This document shows, in pieces, positions 37,577-47,876 of a stretch of DNA of 64,000 nucleotides. The translations under genes were made by a program, and so were the position numbers. The notes under the pieces are model-generated. The model searched no databases. It had not been told where the DNA came from and saw nothing but the letters and a program-made list of their open reading frames with translations. The stretch's first letter is position 1; each line of letters begins with the position of its first letter. The DNA lies in contig NZ_MUJK01000003.1 of NCBI RefSeq assembly GCF_002906155.1, positions 496,001 to 560,000 on the forward strand. Direction: 5' to 3'. The stretch comes from Pseudomonas laurylsulfativorans (GTDB taxonomy: Bacteria > Pseudomonadota > Gammaproteobacteria > Pseudomonadales > Pseudomonadaceae).

Positions 37577-38349
37577 TCGAGTTGTCGGTGCCGGCCACCG
37601 GCTCAAATGGCCGTGTAGCACTGGTGACCGGTGCTGCGCGCGGTATCGGCCTGGGGATCTCGGCCTGGCTGATCAGCGAAGGCTGGCAAGTCGTGCTGAC
37701 GGATCTGGATCGGGAGCGCGGTTCGAAAGTGGCGAAGGTGCTGGGCGACAGCGCCTGGTTCATCGCCATGGATGTCTCGAATGAAGGGCAGGTCGCGCTG
37801 GGCGTGGCCGAGGTGCTCGGCCAGTTCGGGCGCCTGGATGCACTGGTCTGCAATGCTGCGGTTGCCGATCCGCACAACATCACGCTGGAAAGCCTGGATC
37901 TGGCTCACTGGAATCGGGTGTTGGCGGTGAACCTCAGTGGGCCGATGTTGCTGGCCAAGCACTGTGCACCCTATCTGCGTGCTCACAGCGGTGCCATCGT
38001 CAATCTGGCCTCGACCCGCGCCGGGCAGTCTGAGCCCGACACCGAGGCTTATGCGGCGAGCAAGGGCGGCTTGTTGGCCCTGACTCACGCATTGGCCATC
38101 AGTCTTGGCCCGGAGATCCGGGTCAATGCCGTCAGTCCTGGCTGGATCGATGCGCGCGACCCTTCGGTGCGGCGTGCCGAACCATTGACCGAGGCCGATC
38201 ATGCCCAGCATCCGGCGGGCAGGGTGGGGACAGTCGAGGATGTGGCGGCGATGGTGGCCTGGCTGCTGTCGAGGAATGCCGGATTTGTCACCGGCCAGGA
38301 ATTCGTGGTCGATGGCGGCATGACCAAGAAGATGATTTACAGCGCGTAG
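37573..38349 (+). CDS. Short-chain dehydrogenase/reductase
   Basis: 258 residues, Rossmann fold. The NAD(P)-binding motif is [23 protein letters not shown] follows ([11 protein letters not shown]). The catalytic serine/threonine region is [15 protein letters not shown] and the YxxxK motif is [14 protein letters not shown]. It begins with GTG overlapping the metZ stop, so it is co-translated with it. The substrate is not known; the same gene follows metZ in P. aeruginosa. Confidence 0.92.
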   Translation: MIELSVPATGSNGRVALVTGAARGIGLGISAWLISEGWQVVLTDLDRERGSKVAKVLGDSAWFIAMDVSNEGQVALGVAEVLGQFGRLDALVCNAAVADPHNITLESLDLAHWNRVLAVNLSGPMLLAKHCAPYLRAHSGAIVNLASTRAGQSEPDTEAYAASKGGLLALTHALAISLGPEIRVNAVSPGWIDARDPSVRRAEPLTEADHAQHPAGRVGTVEDVAAMVAWLLSRNAGFVTGQEFVVDGGMTKKMIYSA

Positions 38350-38390
38350 GTCGAGCCTTTATCAAGACGTTGGCGTTAGATGTACCATCG

Positions 38391-38459
38391 TCTTCGCGAG
38401 CAAGCCCGCTCCCACATTTGGAATTTATTCCCCTGTGGGAGCGGGCTTGCTCGCGAAAG
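38391..38459. repeat. REP pair downstream of the SDR gene
   Basis: Units TTCGCGAGCAAGCCCGCTCCCAC and GTGGGAGCGGGCTTGCTCGCGAA face each other around about 20 bases; near-perfect symmetry of the whole 69-base block. Confidence 0.88.
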
Positions 38460-38515
38460 CGGTCTTACTGCATATACATAATTTTGTCTTTTTTAGAAAA
38501 ACTTCAATCCTGCTA

Positions 38516-38544
38516 TTGACTTAGGTTCGCTACCTGCGTAAATT
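38516..38544 (+). promoter_or_regulatory. Promoter of the tRNA-Val/tRNA-Asp cluster
   Basis: TTGACT (38516–38521) and TAAATT (38539–38544) with 17-base spacing, followed by a GC-rich discriminator (TCGCGGCC), 22 bases before the tRNA-Val gene. Confidence 0.65.
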
Positions 38545-38566
38545 TCGCGGCCTCGGAGATGCAAAC

Positions 38567-38642
38567 GGGTGATTAGCTCAGCTGGGAGAGCGTCTGCCTT
38601 ACAAGCAGAATGTCGGCGGTTCGATCCCGTCATCACCCACCA
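38567..38642 (+). tRNA. tRNA-Val (TAC)
   Basis: 76 bases with CCA. Acceptor GGGTGAT pairs with ATCACCC. The anticodon arm TCTGC-CTTACAA-GCAGA gives TAC. T-arm GGTTCGATCCC. First gene of a three-tRNA cluster. Confidence 0.97.
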
Positions 38643-38695
38643 CTCCCGAGATACTTGCGAAAGCAAGAGGTAGGCTGAAATGCCTCCACCGACGC

Positions 38696-38772
38696 GCAGC
38701 GGTAGTTCAGTCGGTTAGAATACCGGCCTGTCACGCCGGGGGTCGCGGGTTCGAGTCCCGTCCGCTGCGCCA
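38696..38772 (+). tRNA. tRNA-Asp (GTC), copy 1
   Basis: 77 bases with CCA. Acceptor GCAGCGG pairs with CCGCTGC. The anticodon arm CCGGC-CTGTCAC-GCCGG gives GTC. T-arm GGGTTCGAGTCCC. Confidence 0.97.
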
Positions 38773-38865
38773 TATTTTCCGAGTCAGGCTTGCCCTGCTT
38801 CGAGATTGAAAAGCTACTGAGTTTTCAATCAGACGAGTTACTTGGACGCAAGTCCAAAGCGATAC

Positions 38866-38942
38866 GCAGCGGTAGTTCAGTCGGTTAGAATACCGGCCTG
38901 TCACGCCGGGGGTCGCGGGTTCGAGTCCCGTCCGCTGCGCCA
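38866..38942 (+). tRNA. tRNA-Asp (GTC), copy 2
   Basis: Identical to the copy 170 bases upstream; anticodon GTC, CCA encoded. Followed by a 70-base spacer and a terminator. Confidence 0.97.
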
Positions 38943-39012
38943 TATCTGCCCCGAGGCCCACTGAACGCCTTGGAGCTACGAAGAAGCCACTGGTTACTTC
39001 GAGTCGATAGCA

Positions 39013-39042
39013 AAGACCCTGGTCGAAAGGCCGGGGTTTTTT
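39013..39042 (+). terminator. Intrinsic terminator of the tRNA-Val/Asp cluster
   Basis: ACCCTGGTC / GGCCGGGGT stem with a GAAA loop and six T. The 39043–39260 stretch behind it holds no gene I can support. Confidence 0.82.
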
Positions 39043-39260
39043 GTTTCTGCGATTTGGCTTTTCTCCTTCCTCGCGACCCTCAGGGTTTCCCATCTGCTGA
39101 CCTGGCGCGGATGCCCGATGACTCCCGAAAATCTCTCTCAATAACCCGCAGCCTCGTCAAGCCGGCGCCTGCGCGGCCGAAATTCCTGCCTGTCATTAAA
39201 CAACTCAAGCATTTACCAGGTGCAATTCGCACAAAGGGCTTGGTTTGCCCTCGCAACACT

Positions 39261-39284
39261 AATTAGAATGAGTCGCATTTAAAA
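39261..39284 (+). promoter_or_regulatory. Possible Fur box upstream of the iron-signalling operon
   Basis: An AT-rich near-palindrome, TTAGAATGA-GT-CGCATTTAA, resembles the GATAAT-repeat Fur consensus. It lies about 30 bases before the ECF sigma gene. Iron-repressed control of fecI-type sigma genes by Fur is well known in Pseudomonas; this site is inferred from similarity and place. Confidence 0.5.
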
Positions 39285-39310
39285 TGTTTCTTCGCCCAGG
39301 GTTTCTTTAG

Positions 39311-39820
39311 ATGAGTGATGCAGCGATGCCGCCGGAGCAAGCCTTCCACGACCTGTATCGCGACCATCGGGGCTGGCTCGAAGGCTGGTTGAGACGACGC
39401 ATGAGCAATGGCTGCGATGCGGCGGACCTGAGCCAGGACACCTTCGTTCGTATACTCGCCAGCTCTCAGCGCATCGCCGACCTACAAGAGCCTCGCGCCT
39501 ACCTGGCGACAGTCGGCAAGCGGCTGCTGGCCAACTTCTACAAGCGCCGCAGCCTGGAGCAAGCCTATCTCGATGCATTGGCGTTGCTGCCTGAGGAATG
39601 CGTGCCGTCCCCGGAACAGCGCTGGATCCTGCTGGAAACCCTGCAAGCCCTGGACGAATTGCTCGATGGATTGCCGGGCCTGGTACGCCGAGCGTTTCTC
39701 TTGAGTCAGCTGGAAGGCCTGGGCTATCAAGAGATCGCCGAACGTCTGCAAGTCTCGGAACGTACGATCAAGCGCTACATGGCTCAAGCCTACGAACATT
39801 GCCTGCTGGTGGAACTGTGA
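39311..39820 (+). CDS. FecI-like ECF sigma factor
   Basis: Iron-starvation sigma factor of 169 residues. Region 2: FHDLYRDHRGWLEGWLRRRMSNGCDAADLSQDTFVRIL, the FecI/PvdS-type pattern. Region 4: LLDGLPGLVRRAFLLSQLEGLGYQEIAERLQVSERTIKRYM. It should transcribe the receptor gene once the FecR-like partner is activated by the occupied receptor. Its end overlaps the FecR start (GTGA), so they are co-translated. Confidence 0.93.
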   Translation: MSDAAMPPEQAFHDLYRDHRGWLEGWLRRRMSNGCDAADLSQDTFVRILASSQRIADLQEPRAYLATVGKRLLANFYKRRSLEQAYLDALALLPEECVPSPEQRWILLETLQALDELLDGLPGLVRRAFLLSQLEGLGYQEIAERLQVSERTIKRYMAQAYEHCLLVEL

Positions 39821-40767
39821 GCGGTTCACCACCTTCGGCCCAGGCCCGACAAGTCGTGCGGGCTGCCGCGCAGTGGCTGGCCCTCATGGAATCCGGCTGC
39901 GCCAATGAGCAGGACCGGGCGCAGCTGCAGAGCTGGCGCGATGGTCATTCCAGTCATGAGCAGGCCTGGCAGAAAGCGCAACTCTTGCGCCAACGTTTTG
40001 CCGACCTGCCATCGACCCTTGCCATGGCCAGTCTGGACCGGCCGCAAGCCAGTCGACGCGCAGTGCTCAAACGAGCCGTCGGGGCGGTGGCGTTGCTGCC
40101 GACCGCGTGGTTGATCAGCCGGCAGTTGCCTCTGGATATCTGGAGTGCCGACCTGCGCACCGCCACAGGGGAAAGCAAAAAGGTCCCGTTGGCCGATGGC
40201 AGCTCTGTGCAACTGAACACAGCCAGTGTCGTCGATATCGACCTCAAGAACCGGCGTCTGAAATTGGTAGAAGGTGAAATCGCACTGAATGTGCCAGGGA
40301 CTTCGCCGCTGACGATCCTCACGCGTTTCGGGCAAGTGACTGTCAGTCAGAGCGAAGTGTGTGTTCGTCAGGGGCAGACGGGCTGCAAGGTGTCAGTGCT
40401 TCGAGGCTCGGTGCAGTTGCAGCCTCTGCACGGGCCGGTCTTTTCGTTGCGCGGCGGCCAGCAAGTCATCCTCCAAGCGGCGGGTGCTGGCGCTGTGGAG
40501 CCATTCGACGTGCTGGCTCCTGGCTGGCGTGAGGGTGTGCTGATGGCGCAAAACCAGCCCTTGGGGGATTTCCTGCGCGAACTCAGCACCTATCGTCCGG
40601 GCGTGTTGCGTTGGGAGCCAGAGCTGGAATCGCTGCGCATCACCGGCAGCTTTCGCCTGGAAGATACCGATCGCATCCTTGCGCTTCTGGCGGTCAGCCT
40701 GCCGCTGGAGGTGCATTCGCGTACGCGTTATTGGGTAACGCTGGTGCCGCGCAAAAATAGTGTTTAA
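39817..40767 (+). CDS. FecR-like anti-sigma / sigma regulator
   Basis: 316-residue inner-membrane regulator. The cytoplasmic N-terminal FecR domain reads QVVRAAAQWLALMESGCANEQDRAQLQSWRDGHSSHEQAWQKA. One hydrophobic segment lies near residue 85–100 (AVGAVALLPTAWLI), then the periplasmic FecR protein domain (TATGESKKVPLADGSSVQLNTASVVDIDL). Its C-terminal part should meet the STN domain of the receptor. The start is the GTG at 39817, which overlaps the sigma stop; the longer frame lies inside the sigma gene. Confidence 0.93.
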   Translation: MSGSPPSAQARQVVRAAAQWLALMESGCANEQDRAQLQSWRDGHSSHEQAWQKAQLLRQRFADLPSTLAMASLDRPQASRRAVLKRAVGAVALLPTAWLISRQLPLDIWSADLRTATGESKKVPLADGSSVQLNTASVVDIDLKNRRLKLVEGEIALNVPGTSPLTILTRFGQVTVSQSEVCVRQGQTGCKVSVLRGSVQLQPLHGPVFSLRGGQQVILQAAGAGAVEPFDVLAPGWREGVLMAQNQPLGDFLRELSTYRPGVLRWEPELESLRITGSFRLEDTDRILALLAVSLPLEVHSRTRYWVTLVPRKNSV

Positions 40768-40834
40768 CGCGTGTCCCCTTTTTTCGCGCCGCTTGTCATT
40801 CAAGGCAGGTGAAACGAAATCAGAGAGATTCTCA

Positions 40835-43258
40835 ATGACCGCAGTGATGTCTAGCAGTATGCGTCCGGCTCCATCCAGGTTGCGCCCGTTGTTGCACTTG
40901 AGCCTGTTGTTGAGCCTCAGTGCCTGTCCGTTGTTTATCACTACCGGTTGGGCTGAAGACGCGCCACGCCGCAGCTATCAGGTGCCAGCCGGTAGCCTCG
41001 GCGCTGCGCTGACCCGTTTCGCGGGGTTGGCCGGGGTCAATCTGTCCGTGGACCCGGCACTGGTGAGCGGGCGCACCAGCCCAGGCCTTTCCGGCGACTT
41101 CGCGGTGGAGGAGGGCTTCGCCCAGCTGCTGCAGGGTTCGGGTCTGCAACTGCAGCCGGTGGGGGAACAGGCGTACATGCTGACCCCGGCGCCAACAGGC
41201 AGCACCCTGCAACTGGGCGCTACCTCCATTTATGCGACGGCGGACACGGCGCACGGTGATCCGTATGTCGGCGGGCAGGTGGCACGCCGTGGATCGCAAG
41301 GCTTGCTGGGCTCGAAAGATTTCATGGAGACGCCGTTCAGCGAGACCACCTACACCAGTGAGTTGGTGAAAAACCTGCAGGCTCGTACCTTGGGCGATCT
41401 CGTCGCCAGCGATCCCTCGGTTCGCGCCACCAACCCGGCGGGAGGGCGGTATGAGCAATTCACCATTCGCGGGCTCAGCCTGTTTAACAGTGATGTCTCC
41501 TACAACGGTCTGTACGGCATTCTGCCGACGTACACCATCGACATGGAGATGGCCGACCGCGTCGACATCCTCAAAGGCCCGAGCCAGCTGATCAATGGCA
41601 TCTCGCCCCGGGGCAGCGTGGGTGGCGGGATCAACGTGGTGCCAAAGCGCGCCACCGACGTGCCGATTACTTCGTTTACCGGCAACTATGCTTCCGACAG
41701 CCAGGTCGGCGGGGCCGTGGATATCGGTCGGCGCTTTGGTGAGGGTGACATGTTCGGTGTTCGTTTCAACGGCGTGAAGCAGTCCGGCGACACCGAATGG
41801 GATCACCAGAGTGTTGATCGCGAGATGGCTGTGCTGGGTCTGGATTTTAGCGGTGAACGCCTGCGGCTCTCGACGGACATCGGACATAACGAGCGTGACA
41901 CCGACGCCCCGCAGGAGCGTGTGCAGGTGGGCGCCAAGGCTGAGGTTCCGCACGCCAGCGATGTTCGCCACAACTATGCGCAGTCGTGGAGCAAGGCGCG
42001 TACCAGGGACACGTTCGGTACGGTGACCGGCGAGTACGATGTCAGCGATTCCGTCATGGTGTACGGCGGTGCGGGCGCGCGTAAAAGTAATCATGACTTC
42101 CTTCGGCACGCCGTAGCGGTCAGCAACAACGCGGGCGATTTCAGCGTTCAGCCACGTGACTTCACCCGTGACGAAAATGTCCGCACGGCCAATGCCGGGG
42201 TGCGCAACTGGTTCCATACCGGTCCGGTGAGCCATGAAATCAACCTGGCTGCCAGCTATTTCTACATGGACTTCGAAAACGGCGGCGCCCGTTATGCCGC
42301 CGCCCCGAGCAACATCTACAACCCGGTGCAAACACCGACACCCAACACGCCCACGCGCCTTGATTCTGAGGTGTATACCGAGAACCGTTCCAGCAGCGTG
42401 GCGTTGGCCGACACCTTGGGGTTCTTCGATGATCGGGTACTGCTGACCATTGGCGCCCGCTGGCAGCGAGTGCAGGTTGATGACTGGACGGATAATGTCA
42501 AAGGCGACACGGGCTACGATGAAGAAAAGATTTCACCCTCGGGCGGCATTCTGTTCAAGGCCACCGATAAGCTGTCGTTGTATGCCAACTACATGGAAGG
42601 CCTGAGCCAGGGCAAGATCGCGCCGTCGACCTCGGTGAACGAAGACGAGATCTTCCCGCCATTCATCAGTCGGCAGGTCGAGGTCGGTGCCAAATATGAT
42701 GCGGGTGCGTTCGCCATCACCACCGCAGTGTTCCGGATCAAGCAGCCGGCCTATGAAACCAACGCCACGACGCGAGTGTTCGGCCCGAACGGCAAACGCG
42801 AAAACACCGGTGTTGAAGTCAGTGTGTTCGGTGAGCCGCTCGACGGTTTCCGCCTGCTCGGTGGCGTGATGTACATCGACAGCGAGTTGACCAACACCAC
42901 CAACGGCACCTTTGACGGCAACCGCGCGCCCGCCACGCCGGAGTACAACGTCAACCTCGGTGCCGAGTGGGACGTGCCAAACGTACAAGGCCTGACCCTG
43001 ACCAGCCGCGGCATGTATTCGAGCTCGCAGTACCTGGACCAGTCCAATAACAAGGAAATCGATGCCTGGACGCGTATCGACGTGGGCGTGCGCTACGCCT
43101 TCAAGGTCGAAGAAAAGAACATCACCCTGCGCGCCAATGTCGAAAACGTGGCCGATAAGCGCTACTGGAGTTCGGCCGGGGCTTCGGATGACAGCGAGCC
43201 TGGATTGACGCTCGCGACCCCACGAACCTACCTGCTTTCGGCGACCGTCGACTTCTGA
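40835..43258 (+). CDS. TonB-dependent siderophore receptor with STN signalling domain
   Basis: Outer-membrane ferric-siderophore receptor of 807 residues. A long signal peptide (RPLLHLSLLLSLSACPLFITTGWA) is followed by the STN domain (SYQVPAGSLGAALTRFAGLAGVNLSV…), found only in receptors that signal to FecR. The plug begins near residue 170 (KDFMETPFSETTYTSELV … GGRYEQFTIRGLSL). The barrel ends with TYLLSATVDF, the terminal Phe needed for assembly. The siderophore is unknown; overall resemblance is to the FpvA/FhuE/FoxA class. The start ATG 40835 fits the signal peptide. Confidence 0.94.
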   Translation: MTAVMSSSMRPAPSRLRPLLHLSLLLSLSACPLFITTGWAEDAPRRSYQVPAGSLGAALTRFAGLAGVNLSVDPALVSGRTSPGLSGDFAVEEGFAQLLQGSGLQLQPVGEQAYMLTPAPTGSTLQLGATSIYATADTAHGDPYVGGQVARRGSQGLLGSKDFMETPFSETTYTSELVKNLQARTLGDLVASDPSVRATNPAGGRYEQFTIRGLSLFNSDVSYNGLYGILPTYTIDMEMADRVDILKGPSQLINGISPRGSVGGGINVVPKRATDVPITSFTGNYASDSQVGGAVDIGRRFGEGDMFGVRFNGVKQSGDTEWDHQSVDREMAVLGLDFSGERLRLSTDIGHNERDTDAPQERVQVGAKAEVPHASDVRHNYAQSWSKARTRDTFGTVTGEYDVSDSVMVYGGAGARKSNHDFLRHAVAVSNNAGDFSVQPRDFTRDENVRTANAGVRNWFHTGPVSHEINLAASYFYMDFENGGARYAAAPSNIYNPVQTPTPNTPTRLDSEVYTENRSSSVALADTLGFFDDRVLLTIGARWQRVQVDDWTDNVKGDTGYDEEKISPSGGILFKATDKLSLYANYMEGLSQGKIAPSTSVNEDEIFPPFISRQVEVGAKYDAGAFAITTAVFRIKQPAYETNATTRVFGPNGKRENTGVEVSVFGEPLDGFRLLGGVMYIDSELTNTTNGTFDGNRAPATPEYNVNLGAEWDVPNVQGLTLTSRGMYSSSQYLDQSNNKEIDAWTRIDVGVRYAFKVEEKNITLRANVENVADKRYWSSAGASDDSEPGLTLATPRTYLLSATVDF

Positions 43259-43336
43259 ATCGATTCAACCGTGGGTTGCGCCACAGGGAAGGGCGCTACC
43301 GAGTTGTGTCATGAATCGATTGCAGAGGACCAAAGC

Positions 43337-44281
43337 ATGCTCGGCCTGACTTACCCGCTCGAGAAAGAGCCGCTCAACACGCCCTCCAGGCGCACGCTGC
43401 TGCGCCTGTCCCTGGGCCTGCTTGCACTGAGGTTGACCCCGTCGGCGTGGGCTCGCGCCGACGCCGCGACGCTGCGGGTGATCACCCTGTTTCAGGGGGC
43501 CACGGACAGCGCCGTGGCGTTGGGCATTACACCGTGCGGCATCGTCGATTCCTGGAGTGAAAAACCCACCTATCGGTATCTGCGCTCGGCGCTGGAGCCT
43601 GTGCCCCATGTCGGACTGGAAACCCAGCCCAGCCTTGAGGACATCGCGCTGCTCAAGCCGGACGTGATCATCGCCTCGCGCTTTCGCCATGAACGCATCG
43701 CACCCTTGCTCAAGCAGATCGCCCCAGTGGTGATGCTGGAGGAAGTCTTCGAGTTCAAAAAGACCCTGGCGTTGATGGGCCTGGCCTTGCACCGCCAGCA
43801 GCGCGCCGACGAGGTGTTGGCCCGCTGGCAGCTGCGCACGGCACAACTGCGCCAGCAACTGCAGCACAAGTTCGCCGGGCGCTGGCCGCCCACGGTGTCG
43901 ATTCTGGATATTCGTGAAGACCATATCCGCAGTTATTTGCCGGCCAGCTTTCCAGGTTCGGTGATCACCGAACTGGGGTTCGGCTGGAGTGAGACCAGTC
44001 GGGCGGCGAGCGGGGTATCGATCAAACTCACCAGCAAGGAAAGTCTGGCGGTGGTCAATGCCGACATCTTCTTTGTCTTCTTGCGCGCGGAGAAACCGGC
44101 AGTGCAGCGAAACTATGAAAGCCTGGTGCAGCATCCGCTGTGGCAGCAAATGCGTGCGCCGCAACAGGGCCTGGTGTGGCGGGTCGATGGGGTGGCCTGG
44201 AGCCTGTCGGGCGGGATGCTCGGGGCGAACCTGATGCTCGATGACGTTGCGCGGCTGGTCACGGCGGACGTGTCCGGATGA
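43337..44281 (+). CDS. Iron-siderophore ABC transporter substrate-binding protein
   Basis: FecB/FhuD-type periplasmic protein of 314 residues. The N terminus has a twin arginine ahead of a hydrophobic stretch ending in A-W-A ([17 protein letters not shown]…), compatible with Tat export. Family stretches are [25 protein letters not shown] and [21 protein letters not shown]. It overlaps the next permease gene by 4 bases (ATGA). It hands the ferric siderophore to the permease pair. Confidence 0.92.
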   Translation: MLGLTYPLEKEPLNTPSRRTLLRLSLGLLALRLTPSAWARADAATLRVITLFQGATDSAVALGITPCGIVDSWSEKPTYRYLRSALEPVPHVGLETQPSLEDIALLKPDVIIASRFRHERIAPLLKQIAPVVMLEEVFEFKKTLALMGLALHRQQRADEVLARWQLRTAQLRQQLQHKFAGRWPPTVSILDIREDHIRSYLPASFPGSVITELGFGWSETSRAASGVSIKLTSKESLAVVNADIFFVFLRAEKPAVQRNYESLVQHPLWQQMRAPQQGLVWRVDGVAWSLSGGMLGANLMLDDVARLVTADVSG

Positions 44282-45267
44282 GCAATGGTTTGAAGTTGTG
44301 CTGTGCCGCCGTCGTGTTGCTGCTCAGCGGCGTGTTGAGCCTGGCGGTCGGAGCCACCTGGATTCCGTTGTCGCACATTGCTGCAGCGTTCGTGCATCCC
44401 GATCCGCTGAGCGTCAGCCATGTGCTGGTGACCACCACGCGCCTGTCGCGCACCTTGATGGCGATGGCCGTGGGCGCGAGCCTGGCAGTGGCGGGGGCCT
44501 TGATGCAGGCGCTTACGCGCAATCCGCTGGCGTCCCCCGGGTTGTTCGGGATCAACGCCGGCGCGACTTTTTTCATCATCCTGTGCTCCTCGCTGTTTTC
44601 CCTGTCATCCCCGGATGCCTGGCTGTGGAGTGCATTCATCGGCGCGGCCGTGGCTGGCAGTCTGGTGTGGCTGATCGGCAACATGGGGCAGGGCAGTCTC
44701 AGCCCGTTACGCATTGTGCTGGCGGGTGCGGCGATGGCGGCATTGTTCTCCGCGTTCAGCCAGGCGTTGCTGGTGGTCAATCAGGATGGGCTGGACACGG
44801 TGCTGTTCTGGCTGGCGGGCTCGTTGACCGAACGCAGTCTGTCGGTCGCCGCGCCATTGCTAGTGTGTGGCGTGCTCGGGCTGCTCGGCGCGATGTTGCT
44901 GGCGGGGCAGGTCAACGTGCTGAACGCGGGAGAGGAGATTGCCACGGGCCTGGGTCAGCGGACCGGTTTGATCCGCCTGCTGATGAGCGTGCTGGTGGTC
45001 TGTCTGGCGGGCAGTGCCGTGGCATTGGCCGGCAGCATCGGCTTTATCGGCCTGCTGGTGCCGCACATGGTACGCAAGGGCCTGTCCATCGATCATCGCT
45101 GGTTGCTGCCGGGGTGTGCGCTGCTCGGCGCGATTGTCCTGCTGCTGGCCGATACCTTGTCGCGGGTGTTGATCCTGCCGCAGGAGGTCCCGGTGGGCGT
45201 GATGACGGCGCTGTTCGGCGCACCGTTCTTCATTCTGCTGGCCCGGCGTGGAGGTCGTTATGGATAA
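44278..45267 (+). CDS. Iron-siderophore ABC transporter permease (FecC-like)
   Basis: 329 residues of the FecCD/BtuC family with about nine membrane helices. Motifs: [43 protein letters not shown] near residue 60 and [18 protein letters not shown] near residue 250, the ATPase contact loop. It pairs with the next permease to form the channel. The end overlaps the next gene by 8 bases. Confidence 0.94.
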   Translation: MSNGLKLCCAAVVLLLSGVLSLAVGATWIPLSHIAAAFVHPDPLSVSHVLVTTTRLSRTLMAMAVGASLAVAGALMQALTRNPLASPGLFGINAGATFFIILCSSLFSLSSPDAWLWSAFIGAAVAGSLVWLIGNMGQGSLSPLRIVLAGAAMAALFSAFSQALLVVNQDGLDTVLFWLAGSLTERSLSVAAPLLVCGVLGLLGAMLLAGQVNVLNAGEEIATGLGQRTGLIRLLMSVLVVCLAGSAVALAGSIGFIGLLVPHMVRKGLSIDHRWLLPGCALLGAIVLLLADTLSRVLILPQEVPVGVMTALFGAPFFILLARRGGRYG

Positions 45268-46291
45268 GGTCCTGACCTGGCGCCGTAGCGGTTTTTCCCG
45301 GCGGATCAATGTCGCCACATTGTGGCGGTTGCTGGCGGCGTTGATGGTGACGGCGCTGATCATGCTCGGCTCGCTGTCGCTGGGTAAAGTCATGCTGTCG
45401 CCGTTGGAGGTGCTGCGGATTTTGCTGTCAGGCCAGGACGCCAGTCTGACGTTCATCGTCGAGCAACTGCGCTTGCCGCGCATGCTGTTGGCGGCGTTGG
45501 TGGGGGCGGCGTTGTCGGTGTCGGGGTTGATTCTGCAAAGCGTCATCCGCAACCCGCTGGCATCACCTGACCTGCTGGGTATCACCAGCGGCGCCAGTGC
45601 GGCGGCGGTGCTGTACCTGTCGTTTTTCTCCGTCACGCTGGGTCAGCAGTATCTGCCGCTGGCGGCGATGCTCGGCGCGGGGCTGGCGGCATTGGCGATC
45701 TATCTGCTGGCCTGGAAGCAGGGGGCCTCACCGCTGCGCCTGGTGTTGATCGGGGTCGGTATCAGCGCAATGTTGACCGCCGCGACCACCTTCATCCTGG
45801 TCTTCAGTCCATTGACCACGACCCTGTCAGCCTATGTCTGGCTGACCGGCAGCGTGTACGGCGCCAGTTGGCCGGAACCGCTGGCGCTGGGGCGCTGGTT
45901 GTTGGGTATTTGCCCACTGCTGGTGCTGCTGGCCCGGCAGGTGATGGTGCAACAACTGGATGACCCTCTGGCCCGGGGCATTGGCGTTCGCGTGCAGTGG
46001 CTGCGCGCCGGGTTGTTGCTGGTGAGCGTGGCATTGGCCGGTGCCGCGATTGCCTGGGGCGGGGCGATTGCGTTTGTCGGGCTGATTGCGCCGCACATTG
46101 CCAAGCGTCTGGTGGCCCCGGGTTTCGGCGGTCAGGCGGTGATGGCGGCGTTGGTTGGGGCGAACCTCGTGGTGCTGGCCGACCTAGCGGGGCGCGTGCT
46201 GTTTTTGCCGCTGGATCTGCCGGCCGGGATTTTTGTCGCCGTGCTGGGCACACCCTTTTTTCTCTATTTGTTGATTAAACAGCGTCATTAA
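45260..46291 (+). CDS. Iron-siderophore ABC transporter permease (FecD-like)
   Basis: 343 residues, second permease of the pair. Motifs: [43 protein letters not shown] and [22 protein letters not shown] chose ATG 45260, four codons inside the frame, because GGAGG precedes it at a good distance. The ATPase gene starts 12 bases later. Confidence 0.94.
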   Translation: MDKVLTWRRSGFSRRINVATLWRLLAALMVTALIMLGSLSLGKVMLSPLEVLRILLSGQDASLTFIVEQLRLPRMLLAALVGAALSVSGLILQSVIRNPLASPDLLGITSGASAAAVLYLSFFSVTLGQQYLPLAAMLGAGLAALAIYLLAWKQGASPLRLVLIGVGISAMLTAATTFILVFSPLTTTLSAYVWLTGSVYGASWPEPLALGRWLLGICPLLVLLARQVMVQQLDDPLARGIGVRVQWLRAGLLLVSVALAGAAIAWGGAIAFVGLIAPHIAKRLVAPGFGGQAVMAALVGANLVVLADLAGRVLFLPLDLPAGIFVAVLGTPFFLYLLIKQRH

Positions 46292-46303
46292 GGAATTCAA
46301 CGT

Positions 46304-47095
46304 ATGACGTCGATTGCAAGTCGCGGCCTGACCCTGAGTTATCAGCGCCAGGTCATTATTGACGCGCTGGACATGCAACTGCCCCAAGGCAAGATTTCGG
46401 TACTGATCGGCAGCAACGGCTGCGGCAAAAGCACATTGCTCAAATCCTTCGCCCGGCTGCTGAAGCCACAGCAGGGCTCGGTGATTCTCAACGGTGTGGA
46501 TATTCAGCAAAAGTCCACGGCTGCCGTGGCTCGGGAGTTGGCTATTTTGCCGCAAACTCCCAGCGCGCCGGAGGGCATCACCGTCCGGCAGTTGGTGGCG
46601 CTGGGGCGTTATCCGTATCAGAGCTGGATGCAACAGTGGTCGGTGCAAGATGAAGCCATGGTCAACCGCGCGCTGACGCAAACCAGTTTGCAGGCCCTGG
46701 CGGATCGACCGGTGGACGCGTTGTCCGGCGGGCAACGCCAGCGCGCGTGGATCGCCATGACCCTGGCCCAGGACACCGGCATCGTGCTGCTCGACGAACC
46801 CACCACCTTTCTCGACCTGGCGCACCAGATCGAAGTGCTGGACCTGCTGCGCGACCTGAACCGGCTCGAAAACAAAACCATCATCATGGTGCTGCACGAC
46901 CTCAACCTGGCCTGTCGTTACGCCGACCACATGGTTGCGGTGCACAACCGCACGGCCTTTGCCCAGGGGCGGCCCGATGAGGTGTTGACCGAGCCCTTGG
47001 TCAAAACCGTGTTCGACCTCAACTGCCGGATTATTGCCGATCCGTTCTTCGGGACGCCGCTGTGTATTCCGTTTGGCCGGGAATTGCCGCAATGA
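46304..47095 (+). CDS. Iron-siderophore ABC transporter ATP-binding protein (FecE-like)
   Basis: 263 residues. Walker A is [19 protein letters not shown], the signature is [19 protein letters not shown], Walker B is [14 protein letters not shown], and the switch histidine is in [17 protein letters not shown]. It overlaps the FhuF-like gene by 4 bases (ATGA). It powers import through the two permeases. Confidence 0.95.
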   Translation: MTSIASRGLTLSYQRQVIIDALDMQLPQGKISVLIGSNGCGKSTLLKSFARLLKPQQGSVILNGVDIQQKSTAAVARELAILPQTPSAPEGITVRQLVALGRYPYQSWMQQWSVQDEAMVNRALTQTSLQALADRPVDALSGGQRQRAWIAMTLAQDTGIVLLDEPTTFLDLAHQIEVLDLLRDLNRLENKTIIMVLHDLNLACRYADHMVAVHNRTAFAQGRPDEVLTEPLVKTVFDLNCRIIADPFFGTPLCIPFGRELPQ

Positions 47096-47874
47096 GTCTG
47101 GCGCGTCATTTCACAGCGTCGGAGTGGGCGGTGTTGTCCGGCGGCTTGCGGCTCAAGGACAGCGACGAGCGCGACCCGTTGCGTTCACTGATGGCCCGGG
47201 ACTTGTTGCGGGAAGACGTGTGCGAGCAACTGCTGGACACCCTGGGCCCGGTGATCGGCTCGCCGACCCGGGCGATTACCGCCTCGCTGTTGGGCAAACG
47301 CTTGTCGTTTCTGGCGACCGGTGCTTGTTTGTATGCGATGTCGGTGTATGACAAAGGGCTGCTGCTGACACTCGACAACACGGTGATCGAATACAGCCAT
47401 GATGACGGGGTGTGGACGTCTTCGATGCCGCTGCATCACGGTCAGCCGCTGACGTATGGGAGCAATGAACGCGAGGTCTGGCGGGAAACCTTGGTGCAGG
47501 CGTTGTTCGCTGGGCTGCTGCAGCCGTTGTGGCAAACCTTCAACCGTGTCACCGGTGTTTCCCGGCGCATCCTCTGGGAAAACACCGCCGTGCGCGTTTA
47601 TTCGCTGTATGAAAAACGCATGGCGAAAATCGACGATCCATCAATACGCGAGCGTTGCGAAGCGGACTTTCAGTGGCTGATGACCCAGGCCGAACCGGCG
47701 CTGTTCGGCCTCGATTACAACCCGCTGAGCCATTTTCGCCGACCGCCGACGCTGGTGGACGAAGGTCAGCGCAGCATTCGCTTTCGCCGCACCTGTTGCT
47801 TCTACTACCTGGCCACCGAGCCTGCTGAATACTGTTCGACCTGCCCATTGCTACGCCCGGGGAAGTGCCGCTGA
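47092..47874 (+). CDS. FhuF-type siderophore-iron reductase
   Basis: 260 residues. The C terminus has the [2Fe-2S] pattern of FhuF proteins, C-C-x10-C-x2-C ([23 protein letters not shown]). FhuF reduces the imported ferric siderophore in the cytoplasm so that iron is released, common for hydroxamates. The start ATG 47092 overlaps the ATPase stop. It closes the operon, and a reductive release route for this siderophore is therefore likely. Confidence 0.9.
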   Translation: MSLARHFTASEWAVLSGGLRLKDSDERDPLRSLMARDLLREDVCEQLLDTLGPVIGSPTRAITASLLGKRLSFLATGACLYAMSVYDKGLLLTLDNTVIEYSHDDGVWTSSMPLHHGQPLTYGSNEREVWRETLVQALFAGLLQPLWQTFNRVTGVSRRILWENTAVRVYSLYEKRMAKIDDPSIRERCEADFQWLMTQAEPALFGLDYNPLSHFRRPPTLVDEGQRSIRFRRTCCFYYLATEPAEYCSTCPLLRPGKCR

Positions 47875-47876
47875 CT

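Noticed and set aside
38731..39141. Minus-strand frame of 136 codons over the tRNA-Asp genes, containing RSGRDSNPRPPA and GLEPATPGV.
   Set aside because: It is the well-known false protein read antisense through tRNA genes; the tRNA-Asp genes explain the sequence.
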